Under the pieces are notes generated by a model. That model was given only the letters and a program-made list of their open reading frames with translations, did not search any database and was not told the DNA's origin. From CAWEYO01 sp963813315 (GTDB lineage Bacteria; Pseudomonadota; Alphaproteobacteria; Rhizobiales; Rhizobiaceae), in NCBI GenBank assembly GCA_963813315.1, contig CAWEYO010000012.1:62001-126000 (forward strand): a stretch of 64,000 nucleotides of DNA, read 5' to 3'. Positions 9,371-17,616 of the stretch are shown piece after piece; positions within the stretch are counted from its first letter, which is position 1; each line of letters starts with the position of its first letter. Position numbers and translations under genes: made by a program.

Positions 9371-10576
9371 ATGGCGCTGCTGCCGGTATCCGAAGCGCTG
9401 TCGAGATTGCTCGGCGATGCCGAGCCCGGGTCAAGCGAAAGCGTGCCACTTGCCGAGGCGGCAGGAAGGGTACTCGCCGAACCGATCGCCGCGCTGCGCA
9501 CGCAGCCGCCCTTCCCCGCTTCGGCGATGGATGGCTACGCTGTCCGTGCCGCGGATGTCTCGAAGGCACCAGCCAGATTGTCCGTTATCGGTCAGGCTCC
9601 CGCGGGCAGGCTTTTCCACGGAAGCGTGGGCCCGGGCGACGCCGTGCGCATCTTTACCGGCGCTGCGGTGCCCGCGGGGGCCGACACAATCCTGATCCAG
9701 GAAAATGCGCGCGTTCTCGGCAATGGCACTGTGGAGGCGATCGAGACGGTGGCGGCCGGCCGCCACATCCGCGAAGCCGGGTTGGATTTCACCGAAGGCG
9801 AGGTACTCCTCGAAAAGGGTCGGATACTCGATCCCGCTGCGCTTTCGCTTGCCGCCTCGGCGAACCACCCTAGCTTGCCGGTTGTGAGGGCGCCGCTCGT
9901 TGCGATCATTGCCACCGGCGACGAATTGCTGCCGCCCGGCAGCCGCCCCGGACAAGGGCAGATCATCGCTTCGAATGGTTACGGCGTCGGGGCAATCGTC
10001 CGTGCCGCAGGGGGAAAGGTTCTCGACCTTGGCATTGTGCCGGATCGTCGCGAGGCTATCGGCACGGCGGTGAAACAGGCGCTCGAAGCCCGTGCTGATG
10101 TCATTGTCACGCTCGGGGGTGCGTCGGTGGGCGAGCACGACCTTGTCCACGACGCACTGATTGGCGAAGGCATGGCGCTCGATTTCTGGAAGATCGCCAT
10201 GCGTCCCGGCAAGCCGTTGATGTCCGGCCGCCTGAATGCGACGCGCGTGATCGGCCTTCCTGGAAATCCGGTCGCCAGCCTCGTCTGCTCCCATCTTTTC
10301 CTGAAGCCGCTGTTGTTGAAACTCGGCGGGCGGCCGCAAGTTCAGGACACGCGCGACGCCGTTCTCGAAACCGGCATGGCGGCAAATGATCTCAGGCAGG
10401 ACTATGTACGTGCAATCGCGACCGAAAAGATCGGCACGCTCGTTGCGACGCCCTTCGGCATCCAGGATTCCTCGATGCTGAAGGTATTGGCGACGGCTAA
10501 TTCACTGATCGTCAGGGAGCCCCATGCACCGCCGGCGGCGCCGGGCGATCCCTGCCGCGTGATCATGCTGCGCTGA
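9371..10576 (+). CDS. moeA: molybdopterin molybdenumtransferase
   Basis: A 401-residue MoeA that inserts molybdate into adenylylated molybdopterin. Motifs include PPFPASAMDGYAV, IFTGAAVPAGADT, ATGDEL, GGASVGEHDLV and the KPGKP-like MRPGKPLMSG followed by GLPGNPVAS. The N-terminal and C-terminal barrel regions are complete. It is the last gene of the ppiD-trp-mo operon seen here. In many rhizobia lexA follows moeA directly, but here it does not. Confidence 0.96.
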   Translation: MALLPVSEALSRLLGDAEPGSSESVPLAEAAGRVLAEPIAALRTQPPFPASAMDGYAVRAADVSKAPARLSVIGQAPAGRLFHGSVGPGDAVRIFTGAAVPAGADTILIQENARVLGNGTVEAIETVAAGRHIREAGLDFTEGEVLLEKGRILDPAALSLAASANHPSLPVVRAPLVAIIATGDELLPPGSRPGQGQIIASNGYGVGAIVRAAGGKVLDLGIVPDRREAIGTAVKQALEARADVIVTLGGASVGEHDLVHDALIGEGMALDFWKIAMRPGKPLMSGRLNATRVIGLPGNPVASLVCSHLFLKPLLLKLGGRPQVQDTRDAVLETGMAANDLRQDYVRAIATEKIGTLVATPFGIQDSSMLKVLATANSLIVREPHAPPAAPGDPCRVIMLR

Positions 10577-10590
10577 GCAATCCGACGAGA

Positions 10591-10635
10591 GCATGATCCC
10601 GAAAAGTGCGTGGCGGTTTTCGGGAAGGATCATGC
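10591..10635. repeat. dispersed palindrome, GCATGATCC...GGATCATGC type
   Basis: Arms at 10591-10605 and 10617-10635 pair GCATGATCC(CGAAAA) with (TTTTCGGGA)GGATCATGC. The same unit, diverged and in the opposite direction, occurs at 30062-30109. It lies just after moeA. The rest of the 335-nt gap to the next gene shows nothing recognisable. Confidence 0.6.
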
Positions 10636-10911
10636 GACAATCAAAGAGCTAGGGCAACGAGGGAAGCCGATGCTTCTTTTTGGCTGGTGTATGGCCGTTC
10701 GTCGCTCCTGGATTCCGAACGGCAGGCGATACGAAGTGTGAACCGGGTAACAGATCAGGTCCGCATGATGCTCCATTGTGGATATTAGCTGCTTTCAAAC
10801 CAATGACCGCCAGTGACGGCTGGCAGCGGTACTGAGGGCGATGTGACGGGGACCTTCCGCCACCAGTCGCATCATGGGGTGAATTTGAACAGTCCACGAT
10901 GGAGCTGAACA

Positions 10912-11274
10912 ATGCGCAGATATACGGCTGTAACCATGCTTTGCCTGGCGGCTGCTCCGGCGTATGCTGGCGAGCTCGGCGCCCAGAAGGCCAAGAGCAT
11001 CGAACTCGGCGACTTCCGGGGCATCGTCTACTATACGAAAGAGCATGATGGATATCGAGTCGTTGCCACGGTCGCGGAGGGCGAGGGTGGCCAAGCGGTC
11101 CGCTTGGTTGCGACCCTTCTTGAGAGCCAGGGAATCACGATTTCGATACCGGGCAAGATCGGCGACGCGAGCCAGGAGCTGGAAATTTCGCGAGCGGGCG
11201 GGAAGCTCGTCATCGGATCACGGATCTCGGCACACGAACTCTTGAGCGCGACGCCGGATGCTCTTGGCGAATGA
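10912..11274 (+). CDS. small exported protein of unknown function
   Basis: A 120-residue protein with a clear N-terminal signal peptide (MRRYTAVTMLCLAAAPAYA, cleavage after AYA). The mature part is an alternating hydrophobic/polar domain suggestive of beta structure, for example GDFRGIVYYTKEHDGYRVV and LESQGITISIPGKIGD. No catalytic motif is recognised. The ORF has a plausible start and good coding character. It is isolated in a sparse region after moeA, followed by a dispersed repeat. Confidence 0.6.
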   Translation: MRRYTAVTMLCLAAAPAYAGELGAQKAKSIELGDFRGIVYYTKEHDGYRVVATVAEGEGGQAVRLVATLLESQGITISIPGKIGDASQELEISRAGGKLVIGSRISAHELLSATPDALGE

Positions 11275-11290
11275 ACCTACGCCCCGATCT

Positions 11291-11390
11291 AGAGCGGCGA
11301 ACGCTTTTTCGGAATCAGCGCTGCCGCTCTATCTCTTTGTTTGAGCATCGGATTTTCCCGAAACCGGTTCCCACTTTCGGGTCCGATGCC
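11291..11390. repeat. dispersed AGAGC-type composite repeat, copy 1
   Basis: Two-part element. Part A starts agagcggcg and ends gccgctctatctctttgttt. Part B (11344-11389) is a hairpin in which GCATCGGA...CCCGAAA pairs with TTTCGGG...TCCGATGC. Similar copies are at 26770-26883, 36552-36617, 42273-42361, 50668-50757 and 63278-63376, with a half copy at 61068-61088 and a variant at 30010-30109. Confidence 0.75.
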
Positions 11391-11457
11391 CTAAGCGCGG
11401 TTCAACGGAAATTGCAAGTAACCTGACCAACTCGTTCGCGTGGCAAGGTAATTGATT

Positions 11458-11874
11458 GTGCCGTCGTTGCATCATCTGGTTTGGCCGGCTGCAATCGCCT
11501 GCGGTCTCGTCGCTGGTCTTGGAATGTCTTCAGACGAAAGTCTTGGCGGCGACAGGCGGCGGTACACCGTAGTCGACGGCAAGGTAGATGCGCGGACATT
11601 CAGCGGCTATAGGCGCTATCATGGGAGTTGCAATCACTGCCACGGCCCCGACGGCGTGGGTTCCATAATAGCCGCTCCACTTGTAGACCGCCTCCCCCGC
11701 TTGGAAGCATTTCAGCTTATTGTGCGCGGAGGCGTGAAAAAGGGAAATGCGGTGATGAAGGGCTACGCCGATGATCCCAACATTGAACCCTACATAGACG
11801 ACATCTACGCCTATTTGCAGGCGCGCGCCGACGGCGTGCTTGGGCGTGGTCGACCTGCCAGATTGAACCCATAG
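11458..11874 (+). CDS. c-type cytochrome, exported, orphan
   Basis: About 138 residues, with a hydrophobic leader and a single haem c motif CNHCH at residues 58-62. The preceding RRYTVVDGKVDARTFSGYRRYHG is typical of the small cytochromes that partner PQQ-dependent alcohol/methanol dehydrogenases (PedF-like group). A methionine near residue 98 (AVMKGY) is a likely distal ligand. The GTG at 11458 is preferred because AAGG at 11445-11448 is well spaced; a TTG at 11452 is also in frame. No dehydrogenase or PQQ gene is nearby, so the partner is not visible. The leader could be a membrane anchor rather than cleaved. Confidence 0.75.
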   Translation: MPSLHHLVWPAAIACGLVAGLGMSSDESLGGDRRRYTVVDGKVDARTFSGYRRYHGSCNHCHGPDGVGSIIAAPLVDRLPRLEAFQLIVRGGVKKGNAVMKGYADDPNIEPYIDDIYAYLQARADGVLGRGRPARLNP

Positions 11875-12053
11875 GGCCGACGAGTTCGGGCACACAGCAA
11901 CGCATTACAAACGTTGCCGCGCCTGAGGCCCCCGCGCCCGAAATGTCTAGGGAAGGCACGGGGGCCCCTTCCCTATGAGCAACAACAATACTTTAGACAC
12001 TCGATTGTTCCATCACGTCTGCGAAAAAGCCCCCGAAGCACGCCCCTCGTCCA

Positions 12054-12230
12054 ATGCTCACAGCGCAAAATGGCCGTGAACAAACGCAGATTCCTCGGTC
12101 CGCTTGGCTTGAAGGCGCGACTATTGACGAGCTGCTTGTGGCCCAAACCCAACTTGTGAATGTGGCTGTGTCGCAATGTACGCTGGCGCGCAACGAAGTG
12201 TTGAAGAACCTTGTGCTCCGACATGGCTGA
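12054..12230 (+). CDS. possible small protein, 58 residues, unknown function
   Basis: A short ORF starting ATG at 12054 and ending TGA at 12230. The translation looks protein-like: SAWLEGATIDELLVAQTQLV followed by an amphipathic continuation with SQCTLARNEV and the end LVLRHG. The helical pattern and lack of rare codons contrast with the neighbouring frames. A G/C hairpin with a T-rich end follows at 12245-12275. No family is recognised. The gap from 11875 to 12662 otherwise shows nothing, so the small gene is plausible but unproven. Confidence 0.35.
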   Translation: MLTAQNGREQTQIPRSAWLEGATIDELLVAQTQLVNVAVSQCTLARNEVLKNLVLRHG

Positions 12231-12244
12231 CGACCGGATAGGGA

Positions 12245-12275
12245 GCCGGCCGTCAGCCGGCCGGTGCCCTTTTGG
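12245..12275 (+). terminator. possible terminator after the small ORF
   Basis: GCCGGC at 12245-12250 pairs with GCCGGC at 12256-12261 around a 5-nt loop. CCCTTTTGG follows, a short T run. This is a modest structure. Confidence 0.35.
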
Positions 12276-12662
12276 ATTCGATCCGATCTGCGATCCCCCC
12301 AAAAGCCAGCCAAAGAACTATAGCATGGAACGCGGACACGCTCCAAGGGATGGCCTGGGCCTGCGTGCTCGGCTCGGAGTTCGGCAATCCGGCGCCGAAT
12401 CTGTGCTGCTTTCTATCATGGTCGGATTTCGCGAAATGCCCCTTCTCGGACCTTGCCGGGGCTTATCAAAGCTTGGCACCCCTAACTACCAACGCCGGCG
12501 CCGGAACGTGATAGGCAACGCCTCGCCTTATGGCCTTCAGTTAGCCAGCTGTGCTGCGAAAGTTCACTCGTAGTCAAGTTGACATTTTGTGCGGCGCACA
12601 ATATGTAGGGTGCATTGCACAAACAAGTGCGCATCAGCCCCTCCAGGAAAAAGGACATGCAA

Positions 12663-12992
12663 ATGACGCAGACGTTTGAGGATGCCGGCAAGTTCGGCAA
12701 GGAATTCGCCAACACCGGCTTGAAGAGCTTTGCTTCCCTGTCGAAGGGCGTCCAGGCGATCGCCGTCGAGACGACCGAATACACCAAGAAGTCGTTCGAA
12801 GCCGGCAGTGCGACGCTCGAGAAGCTTTTCGCCGCCAAGACGCTCGAGAAGGCCATCGAGATCCAGACCGACTATGCAAAGCAGGCTTACGAAGGTTTCG
12901 TAGCGCAGGCTACCAAGCTCGGCGAGCTCTATGCCGAAGCCGCCAAGGACGCCTACAAGCCGTTCGAGTCGATCGTCGCCAAGGCGAAGTAA
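12663..12992 (+). CDS. phasin family protein
   Basis: A 109-residue phasin, nearly all helix, starting MTQTFEDAGKFGKEFANTGL. Repeated amphipathic heptads follow (SLSKGVQAIAVETTEYTKKS, then KTLEKAIEIQTDYAKQAYEG). Such proteins coat polyhydroxyalkanoate granules and set their size and number. The ATG at 12663 is preferred over an in-frame ATG at 12657 because AAGGA at 12651-12655 is 7 nt upstream of it. It is monocistronic, with a strong terminator just downstream. No PHA synthase or PhaR is in the window, and some phasin-like proteins have other roles. Confidence 0.88.
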   Translation: MTQTFEDAGKFGKEFANTGLKSFASLSKGVQAIAVETTEYTKKSFEAGSATLEKLFAAKTLEKAIEIQTDYAKQAYEGFVAQATKLGELYAEAAKDAYKPFESIVAKAK

Positions 12993-13032
12993 GCTTTCGA
13001 GACAGGACCGCAGGTCGTGTGACCCGCAGGCA

Positions 13033-13063
13033 AAACCGGCTGCGTTTCGTAGCCGGTTTTTTT
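13033..13063 (+). terminator. rho-independent terminator of the phasin gene
   Basis: A 9-bp stem, AAACCGGCT (13033-13041) with AGCCGGTTT (13051-13059), and a 9-nt loop, run into seven Ts. This is a classic intrinsic terminator 40 nt after the stop. Confidence 0.85.
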
Positions 13064-13234
13064 GTGCGCGCATCGGTGCCTCGTTCACGATTGCGCCAAT
13101 TCTCGGGTCTTTGCTGCTCAGTCCATATTGTCAGCACGCAAGAAGGCCTTAAAATCTGACGGTGAGCACCTACATGTCGCATCCAGACAGGCTGTGACGA
13201 AGGAAGGAAAATTTTGACGATCGGTGGGGATGCC

Positions 13235-13585
13235 ATGCTGAGAGGCGCGGCGCGAATGCAGAATGGCGAAGGCGGCGGCGGTGGCCCAGGCCGCGGCACC
13301 GCAGTCATTACGCGCGCCAAGCCCAAGACCAGGAAGCCGAGCCTCTATCGCGTCCTCATCCTGAACGACGACTACACGCCCATGGAATTCGTCGTCCACG
13401 TCCTTGAGCGGTTCTTCCAGAAGGACCGCGAATCCGCGACCCGAATCATGCTTCATGTCCATAATCACGGCGTAGGCGAATGCGGGGTCTATACATTTGA
13501 AGTGGCCGAGACCAAAGTATCCCAGGTCATGGACTTTGCTCGTCAGCACCAGCATCCGCTGCAATGCGTGATGGAGAAGAAGTGA
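13235..13585 (+). CDS. clpS: ATP-dependent Clp protease adaptor ClpS
   Basis: A 116-residue adaptor that delivers N-degron substrates to ClpAP. A flexible glycine-rich N-terminus precedes the core YRVLILNDDYTPMEFVVHVL, where the ND..PM residues form the N-end binding pocket, followed by HVHNHGVGECGV and the ending HPLQCVMEKK. The start is uncertain: an in-frame TTG at 13214 with GGAAGGAA upstream and an ATG at 13256 are alternatives. The middle ATG at 13235 is used. clpA begins 6 nt later. Confidence 0.93.
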   Translation: MLRGAARMQNGEGGGGGPGRGTAVITRAKPKTRKPSLYRVLILNDDYTPMEFVVHVLERFFQKDRESATRIMLHVHNHGVGECGVYTFEVAETKVSQVMDFARQHQHPLQCVMEKK

Positions 13586-13591
13586 GGTAAA

Positions 13592-16060
13592 ATGCCGGCT
13601 TTCTCGCAAGGCCTCGAAAAGGCGCTCCATCAGGCGCTGACTCTTGCCAATGAGCGTCACCATGAATACGCGACGCTCGAACATCTCTTGCTTGCGCTGA
13701 TCGACGACAGCGATGCGGCGGCCGTGATGCGCGCATGCAACGTCGATCTCGATGAGCTCAAACAGACTGTCCTGACCTATATCGACACCGAACTGGACAA
13801 TCTGGTCACCGGCTATGACGAGGATTCCAAGCCCACGGCCGGCTTCCAGCGTGTCATCCAGCGGGCGGTGATCCATGTGCAGTCGTCGGGCAGGGAGGAA
13901 GTATCGGGCGCCAACGTGCTCGTCGCAATTTTTGCCGAACGGGAGAGCCACGCCGCATATTTTCTGCAGGAACAGCAAATGACCCGCTACGACGCGGTCA
14001 ACTACATTTCGCACGGGATCGCCAAGCGCCCCGGTGCCAGCGAGACGCGTTCGCCGCGCGGCGCGGATGACGATCAAGCCGGCTCATCGGGAGGCGAATC
14101 CTCGGAAGAGAGCGGAAAGAAGAAGCAACAGCAGGATGCCTTGACCGCGTACTGCGTGGATCTCAACAAGAAGGCAAAGGCAGGCCGCATCGATCCGCTG
14201 ATCGGACGTGAAGCCGAAATCAGCCGCACGATTCAGGTTCTTTGCCGCCGTTCGAAGAACAACCCTCTCTATGTCGGCGATGCCGGCGTCGGCAAGACGG
14301 CGATTGCGGAGGGTTTGGCCAAGCGAATCGTGGAAGGCGAGGTGCCGGAAGTGCTTGCCGGGGCAACCATCTTCGCGCTCGACATGGGCACGCTGCTCGC
14401 CGGCACCCGCTATCGCGGCGATTTCGAGGAGCGGTTGAAGCAAGTCGTCAAGGAGTTGGAAGAATACCCTGGCGCGATCCTCTTCATCGACGAAATCCAC
14501 ACGGTGATAGGCGCCGGCGCCACGTCCGGCGGTGCGATGGACGCCTCGAACCTTCTGAAGCCGGCGCTGTCGTCGGGCACGATCAGGTGTATCGGTTCAA
14601 CAACTTACAAGGAGTTCCGCCAGTTCTTCGAGAAGGACCGCGCCCTGGTTCGGCGTTTCCAGAAGATCGATGTGAACGAGCCCACGGTTGACGATGCGAT
14701 TGCTATCATGAAAGGGCTCAAGCCCTATTTCGAAGAGTTCCACAAGGTCCGCTATACCAATGAAGCCATCAAGGCGGCGGTGGAGCTGTCCGCCCGCTAC
14801 ATCAACGACCGCAAGCTGCCGGACAAGGCGATCGACGTGATCGACGAGACCGGCGCCTCGCAGATGCTTCTGCCGGAGCCGAAGCGCAAGAAAACGATCA
14901 GCGTCAGGGAGATCGAGGCGACTGTGGCCACGATGGCCCGCATCCCGCCAAAGACCGTATCGGCCGACGATGAAAAGGTTTTGGCAAATCTCGAAGAAGA
15001 GCTGAAGCGCGTCGTCTATGGACAGGACACGGCGATCTCGGCGCTTGCCTCGGCCATCAAGCTGGCGCGTGCCGGCCTGCGCGAACCGGAGAAGCCGATC
15101 GGTTCCTATCTGTTTTCCGGCCCGACCGGAGTTGGCAAGACGGAGGTTGCGAAACAGCTGGCTGTTTCTCTCGGCGTCGAACTGCTTCGTTTCGACATGT
15201 CGGAATACATGGAACGCCATACGGTTTCGCGTCTCATCGGCGCGCCTCCCGGCTATGTCGGCTTCGACCAAGGCGGCCTTCTGACCGACGGCGTCGACCA
15301 ACACCCGCATTGCGTACTGCTGCTCGACGAAGTCGAGAAGGCGCATCCGGATCTGTTCAACATCCTGTTGCAGGTCATGGATCATGGGAAGCTGACCGAT
15401 CACAATGGTAAGCAGATCGATTTCCGCAACGTCATTTTGATCATGACGACCAATGCGGGCGCCGCTGACATGGCGAGGGCGGCGATCGGTTTCGGTTCCT
15501 CGAAGCGGGAAGGCGACGACATGGAGGCGATCAACCGGCTATTTTCGCCGGAGTTCCGCAATCGTCTCGACGCGATCATTCCGTTTAGCTCACTGCCTGT
15601 ACCGGTTGTCCATAAGGTGGTTCAGAAGTTCGTCATGCAGCTCGAAGCCCAGCTCTCCGAGCGTGGCGTCACGTTCGACCTTTCGCCGGAAGCGGTCGCG
15701 TGGCTGGCCGATAAGGGCTATGACGAGCGTATGGGCGCGCGCCCGCTCGGCCGCGTTATCCAGGAGCACATCAAGAAGCCGCTGGCCGAGGAGGTCTTGT
15801 TCGGCAAGCTCCGCAAGGGCGGCACAGTCAGGGTGACAGTCGAAACGAAGGAATCCGGCGACACCGGTCTGAAGCTCGAATCCGTGGCTGACGAGATATT
15901 GGTCAAGCCCAGGAAAGAAGAGCCCAAGAAAGAAGGCGCGCCCAGAAAGCCGGCCGCCAGGAAGTCGGTCAGGAAGCCCGTCACGCAGAGTACTCACCCG
16001 TCCGGCGGCAAAGATGCCGGCAAGCGCAGCCTTGTGCCGCAGCTACCGCGCAAGACCTGA
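13592..16060 (+). CDS. clpA: ATP-dependent Clp protease ATP-binding subunit ClpA
   Basis: An 822-residue AAA+ unfoldase. It has an N-terminal Clp_N double repeat (YATLEHLLLALID), a first Walker A GDAGVGKT at about residue 229 with Walker B AILFIDEIHT, and a second Walker A GPTGVGKTE at about residue 510 with VLLLDEVEKAHPD. The ClpP-contact loop and C-terminal domain are present, then a basic, proline-rich tail of about 50 residues, longer than in E. coli. It works with ClpS and ClpP; clpP is not in the window. It is probably co-transcribed with clpS. Confidence 0.97.
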   Translation: MPAFSQGLEKALHQALTLANERHHEYATLEHLLLALIDDSDAAAVMRACNVDLDELKQTVLTYIDTELDNLVTGYDEDSKPTAGFQRVIQRAVIHVQSSGREEVSGANVLVAIFAERESHAAYFLQEQQMTRYDAVNYISHGIAKRPGASETRSPRGADDDQAGSSGGESSEESGKKKQQQDALTAYCVDLNKKAKAGRIDPLIGREAEISRTIQVLCRRSKNNPLYVGDAGVGKTAIAEGLAKRIVEGEVPEVLAGATIFALDMGTLLAGTRYRGDFEERLKQVVKELEEYPGAILFIDEIHTVIGAGATSGGAMDASNLLKPALSSGTIRCIGSTTYKEFRQFFEKDRALVRRFQKIDVNEPTVDDAIAIMKGLKPYFEEFHKVRYTNEAIKAAVELSARYINDRKLPDKAIDVIDETGASQMLLPEPKRKKTISVREIEATVATMARIPPKTVSADDEKVLANLEEELKRVVYGQDTAISALASAIKLARAGLREPEKPIGSYLFSGPTGVGKTEVAKQLAVSLGVELLRFDMSEYMERHTVSRLIGAPPGYVGFDQGGLLTDGVDQHPHCVLLLDEVEKAHPDLFNILLQVMDHGKLTDHNGKQIDFRNVILIMTTNAGAADMARAAIGFGSSKREGDDMEAINRLFSPEFRNRLDAIIPFSSLPVPVVHKVVQKFVMQLEAQLSERGVTFDLSPEAVAWLADKGYDERMGARPLGRVIQEHIKKPLAEEVLFGKLRKGGTVRVTVETKESGDTGLKLESVADEILVKPRKEEPKKEGAPRKPAARKSVRKPVTQSTHPSGGKDAGKRSLVPQLPRKT

Positions 16061-16133
16061 TCTGGAAGGGCGCGGGCTTCATTAGTTGAGGTCCGCGCGT
16101 TGCAGCGTGACCTTGACAACGCGATAGCTGGCC

Positions 16134-17411
16134 TCAGAGGTATTGCGCGACTGTTTTGCCCGCCTTCAGGAAACGCAGCGGGTCTATGGCGTCGCCGTTG
16201 CGACGTACTTCGTAGTGAAGATGGGGCCCGGTGGAGCGGCCCGTACTCCCTGATTCGCCGACGATGCCCCCCTTCTCGACCGGCTGCCCCAACGCGACAA
16301 GGACCCGGCTTAGATGCGCGTAGCGGGTGGAAAAGCCGTTGCCGTGGTCGATTTCGACCATCCAGCCGTAGCTGCCGTTTCGGCCTGCCTTGACGATGGT
16401 ACCCGGCGCGGCGGCATGGATCCTCGTGCCGGTGGGCGCGCGGAAGTCCATGCCTGAATGAAGTGCCGGTGTCCCGAGGATCGGGTCGCGGCGGACGCCA
16501 AAGCTGCTCGTTATCGTGCGCCCCGGGGCAGGATTGGCGATCGGCAGCGTTCGCGCATGTTTTTTGAGGACGTCGAGCGCGCTGAGTGCTTCATCAAGTT
16601 CCTTCACCTTGATTTCAAAGGTGGTGGCTTTGTCGATAGCGATCAACGGGCCGCCCTCTGCCTGATTGCCATGGTCGAGATCGACTGAGAGCCCCGCCGA
16701 CCCGAGTGCTTCCTTGATCGCGTCAGCAGCCTGGTAGGCATTCTCCGCGAGTTTATCGACGCGTACGAACTGCTCGTTCTCGATGGTTCGCAGCGACTGA
16801 TTGATCGTCACGAAAAGCCTATCGGAGCGATCGGCTGCCGATTCCAATGACACGGCGCCTTTTGCTGACCAGAAGGAAAATGGTGTTGCCGCCGGCTCAG
16901 GCGTCTCGCCTGCGGAGGCCGTCATGGGAGTGGTGAGTACCGGACCAGCGGCGGCGCGCGTGTCGGGCTTGTCCGCCGGGACGGGTGTTGCAATCGGCGC
17001 GGCCATGTCCTCTTCATCGCGCTCAGCCATTGGCCCTATTCGGCCGCGGCGCTGGTGGAGCTGGGACTGACGCTCCAGCAATTCGCTGACCTTGCTTGCC
17101 ACAAGCTGCTGGTCGAGCAACTGGCGGCTGGTGATGCGATCGACCTGGGCGCGAAGCGCGGAAATGCGGTCCTCATATGCCTGCTGGACGCGAGCCTGCC
17201 GCGCGCCCGTCGCGCCGAGAAGATCATCGCGGAGCACGAGATAGGAGGTGGCGAGAAGATAGCCGACCGCGATCGCCGCGACTGCCGATCCCGCGAATGC
17301 GGTCATCCAGGGTCGGATCGTAAAGTGCCGAATGTCGTCGCCACGCGCGATGATGACGGTGTGGGGCTCGTTGCGTGTCCCGAAGACTGATGACTGACCA
17401 GAATTTGCCAC
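16134..17411 (-). CDS. M23 family metallopeptidase, membrane-anchored
   Basis: A 425-residue envelope protein. A short cytoplasmic N-terminus is followed by one membrane helix (about residues 36-60) and a coiled coil (QARVQQAYEDRISALRAQVD). A variable periplasmic stretch leads to a C-terminal LytM/M23 domain with HSGMDFRAPTGT, SYGWMVEIDHGNG and the zinc motif GPHLHYEVRR. The His, Asp and HxH ligands are present, so it should be an active peptidoglycan endopeptidase rather than an EnvC/NlpD-type activator, although that is an inference. The start is GTG at 17411, in agreement with homologue-like beginnings. Its last codons and 3' flank are echoed at 20807-20855. Confidence 0.88.
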   Translation of the reverse strand: MANSGQSSVFGTRNEPHTVIIARGDDIRHFTIRPWMTAFAGSAVAAIAVGYLLATSYLVLRDDLLGATGARQARVQQAYEDRISALRAQVDRITSRQLLDQQLVASKVSELLERQSQLHQRRGRIGPMAERDEEDMAAPIATPVPADKPDTRAAAGPVLTTPMTASAGETPEPAATPFSFWSAKGAVSLESAADRSDRLFVTINQSLRTIENEQFVRVDKLAENAYQAADAIKEALGSAGLSVDLDHGNQAEGGPLIAIDKATTFEIKVKELDEALSALDVLKKHARTLPIANPAPGRTITSSFGVRRDPILGTPALHSGMDFRAPTGTRIHAAAPGTIVKAGRNGSYGWMVEIDHGNGFSTRYAHLSRVLVALGQPVEKGGIVGESGSTGRSTGPHLHYEVRRNGDAIDPLRFLKAGKTVAQYL

Positions 17412-17616
17412 CGGACGAATGCTTCCACGCCACAGAATCGCTAACAGCGCTGACTACACATTGTTAAGGTTAACAAAGACTTATAACGCACACCCGACTC
17501 ACTTCGTTCGCCATCCTTCAACACCGGGAGAGGAGCAGGCCGCAACGTAGAGCGCAGACATTAGTGTAGCTGTCGTACTAAGCTGCCGCCCTTAGCATTT
17601 GACCGGGTGAAGCTTA

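Noticed and set aside
12910..14500. Long leftward ORFs across clpS and clpA, and similar shadows across trp, gpr and pccA
   Set aside because: High-GC shadow frames of well-supported genes on the other strand; none has family motifs.
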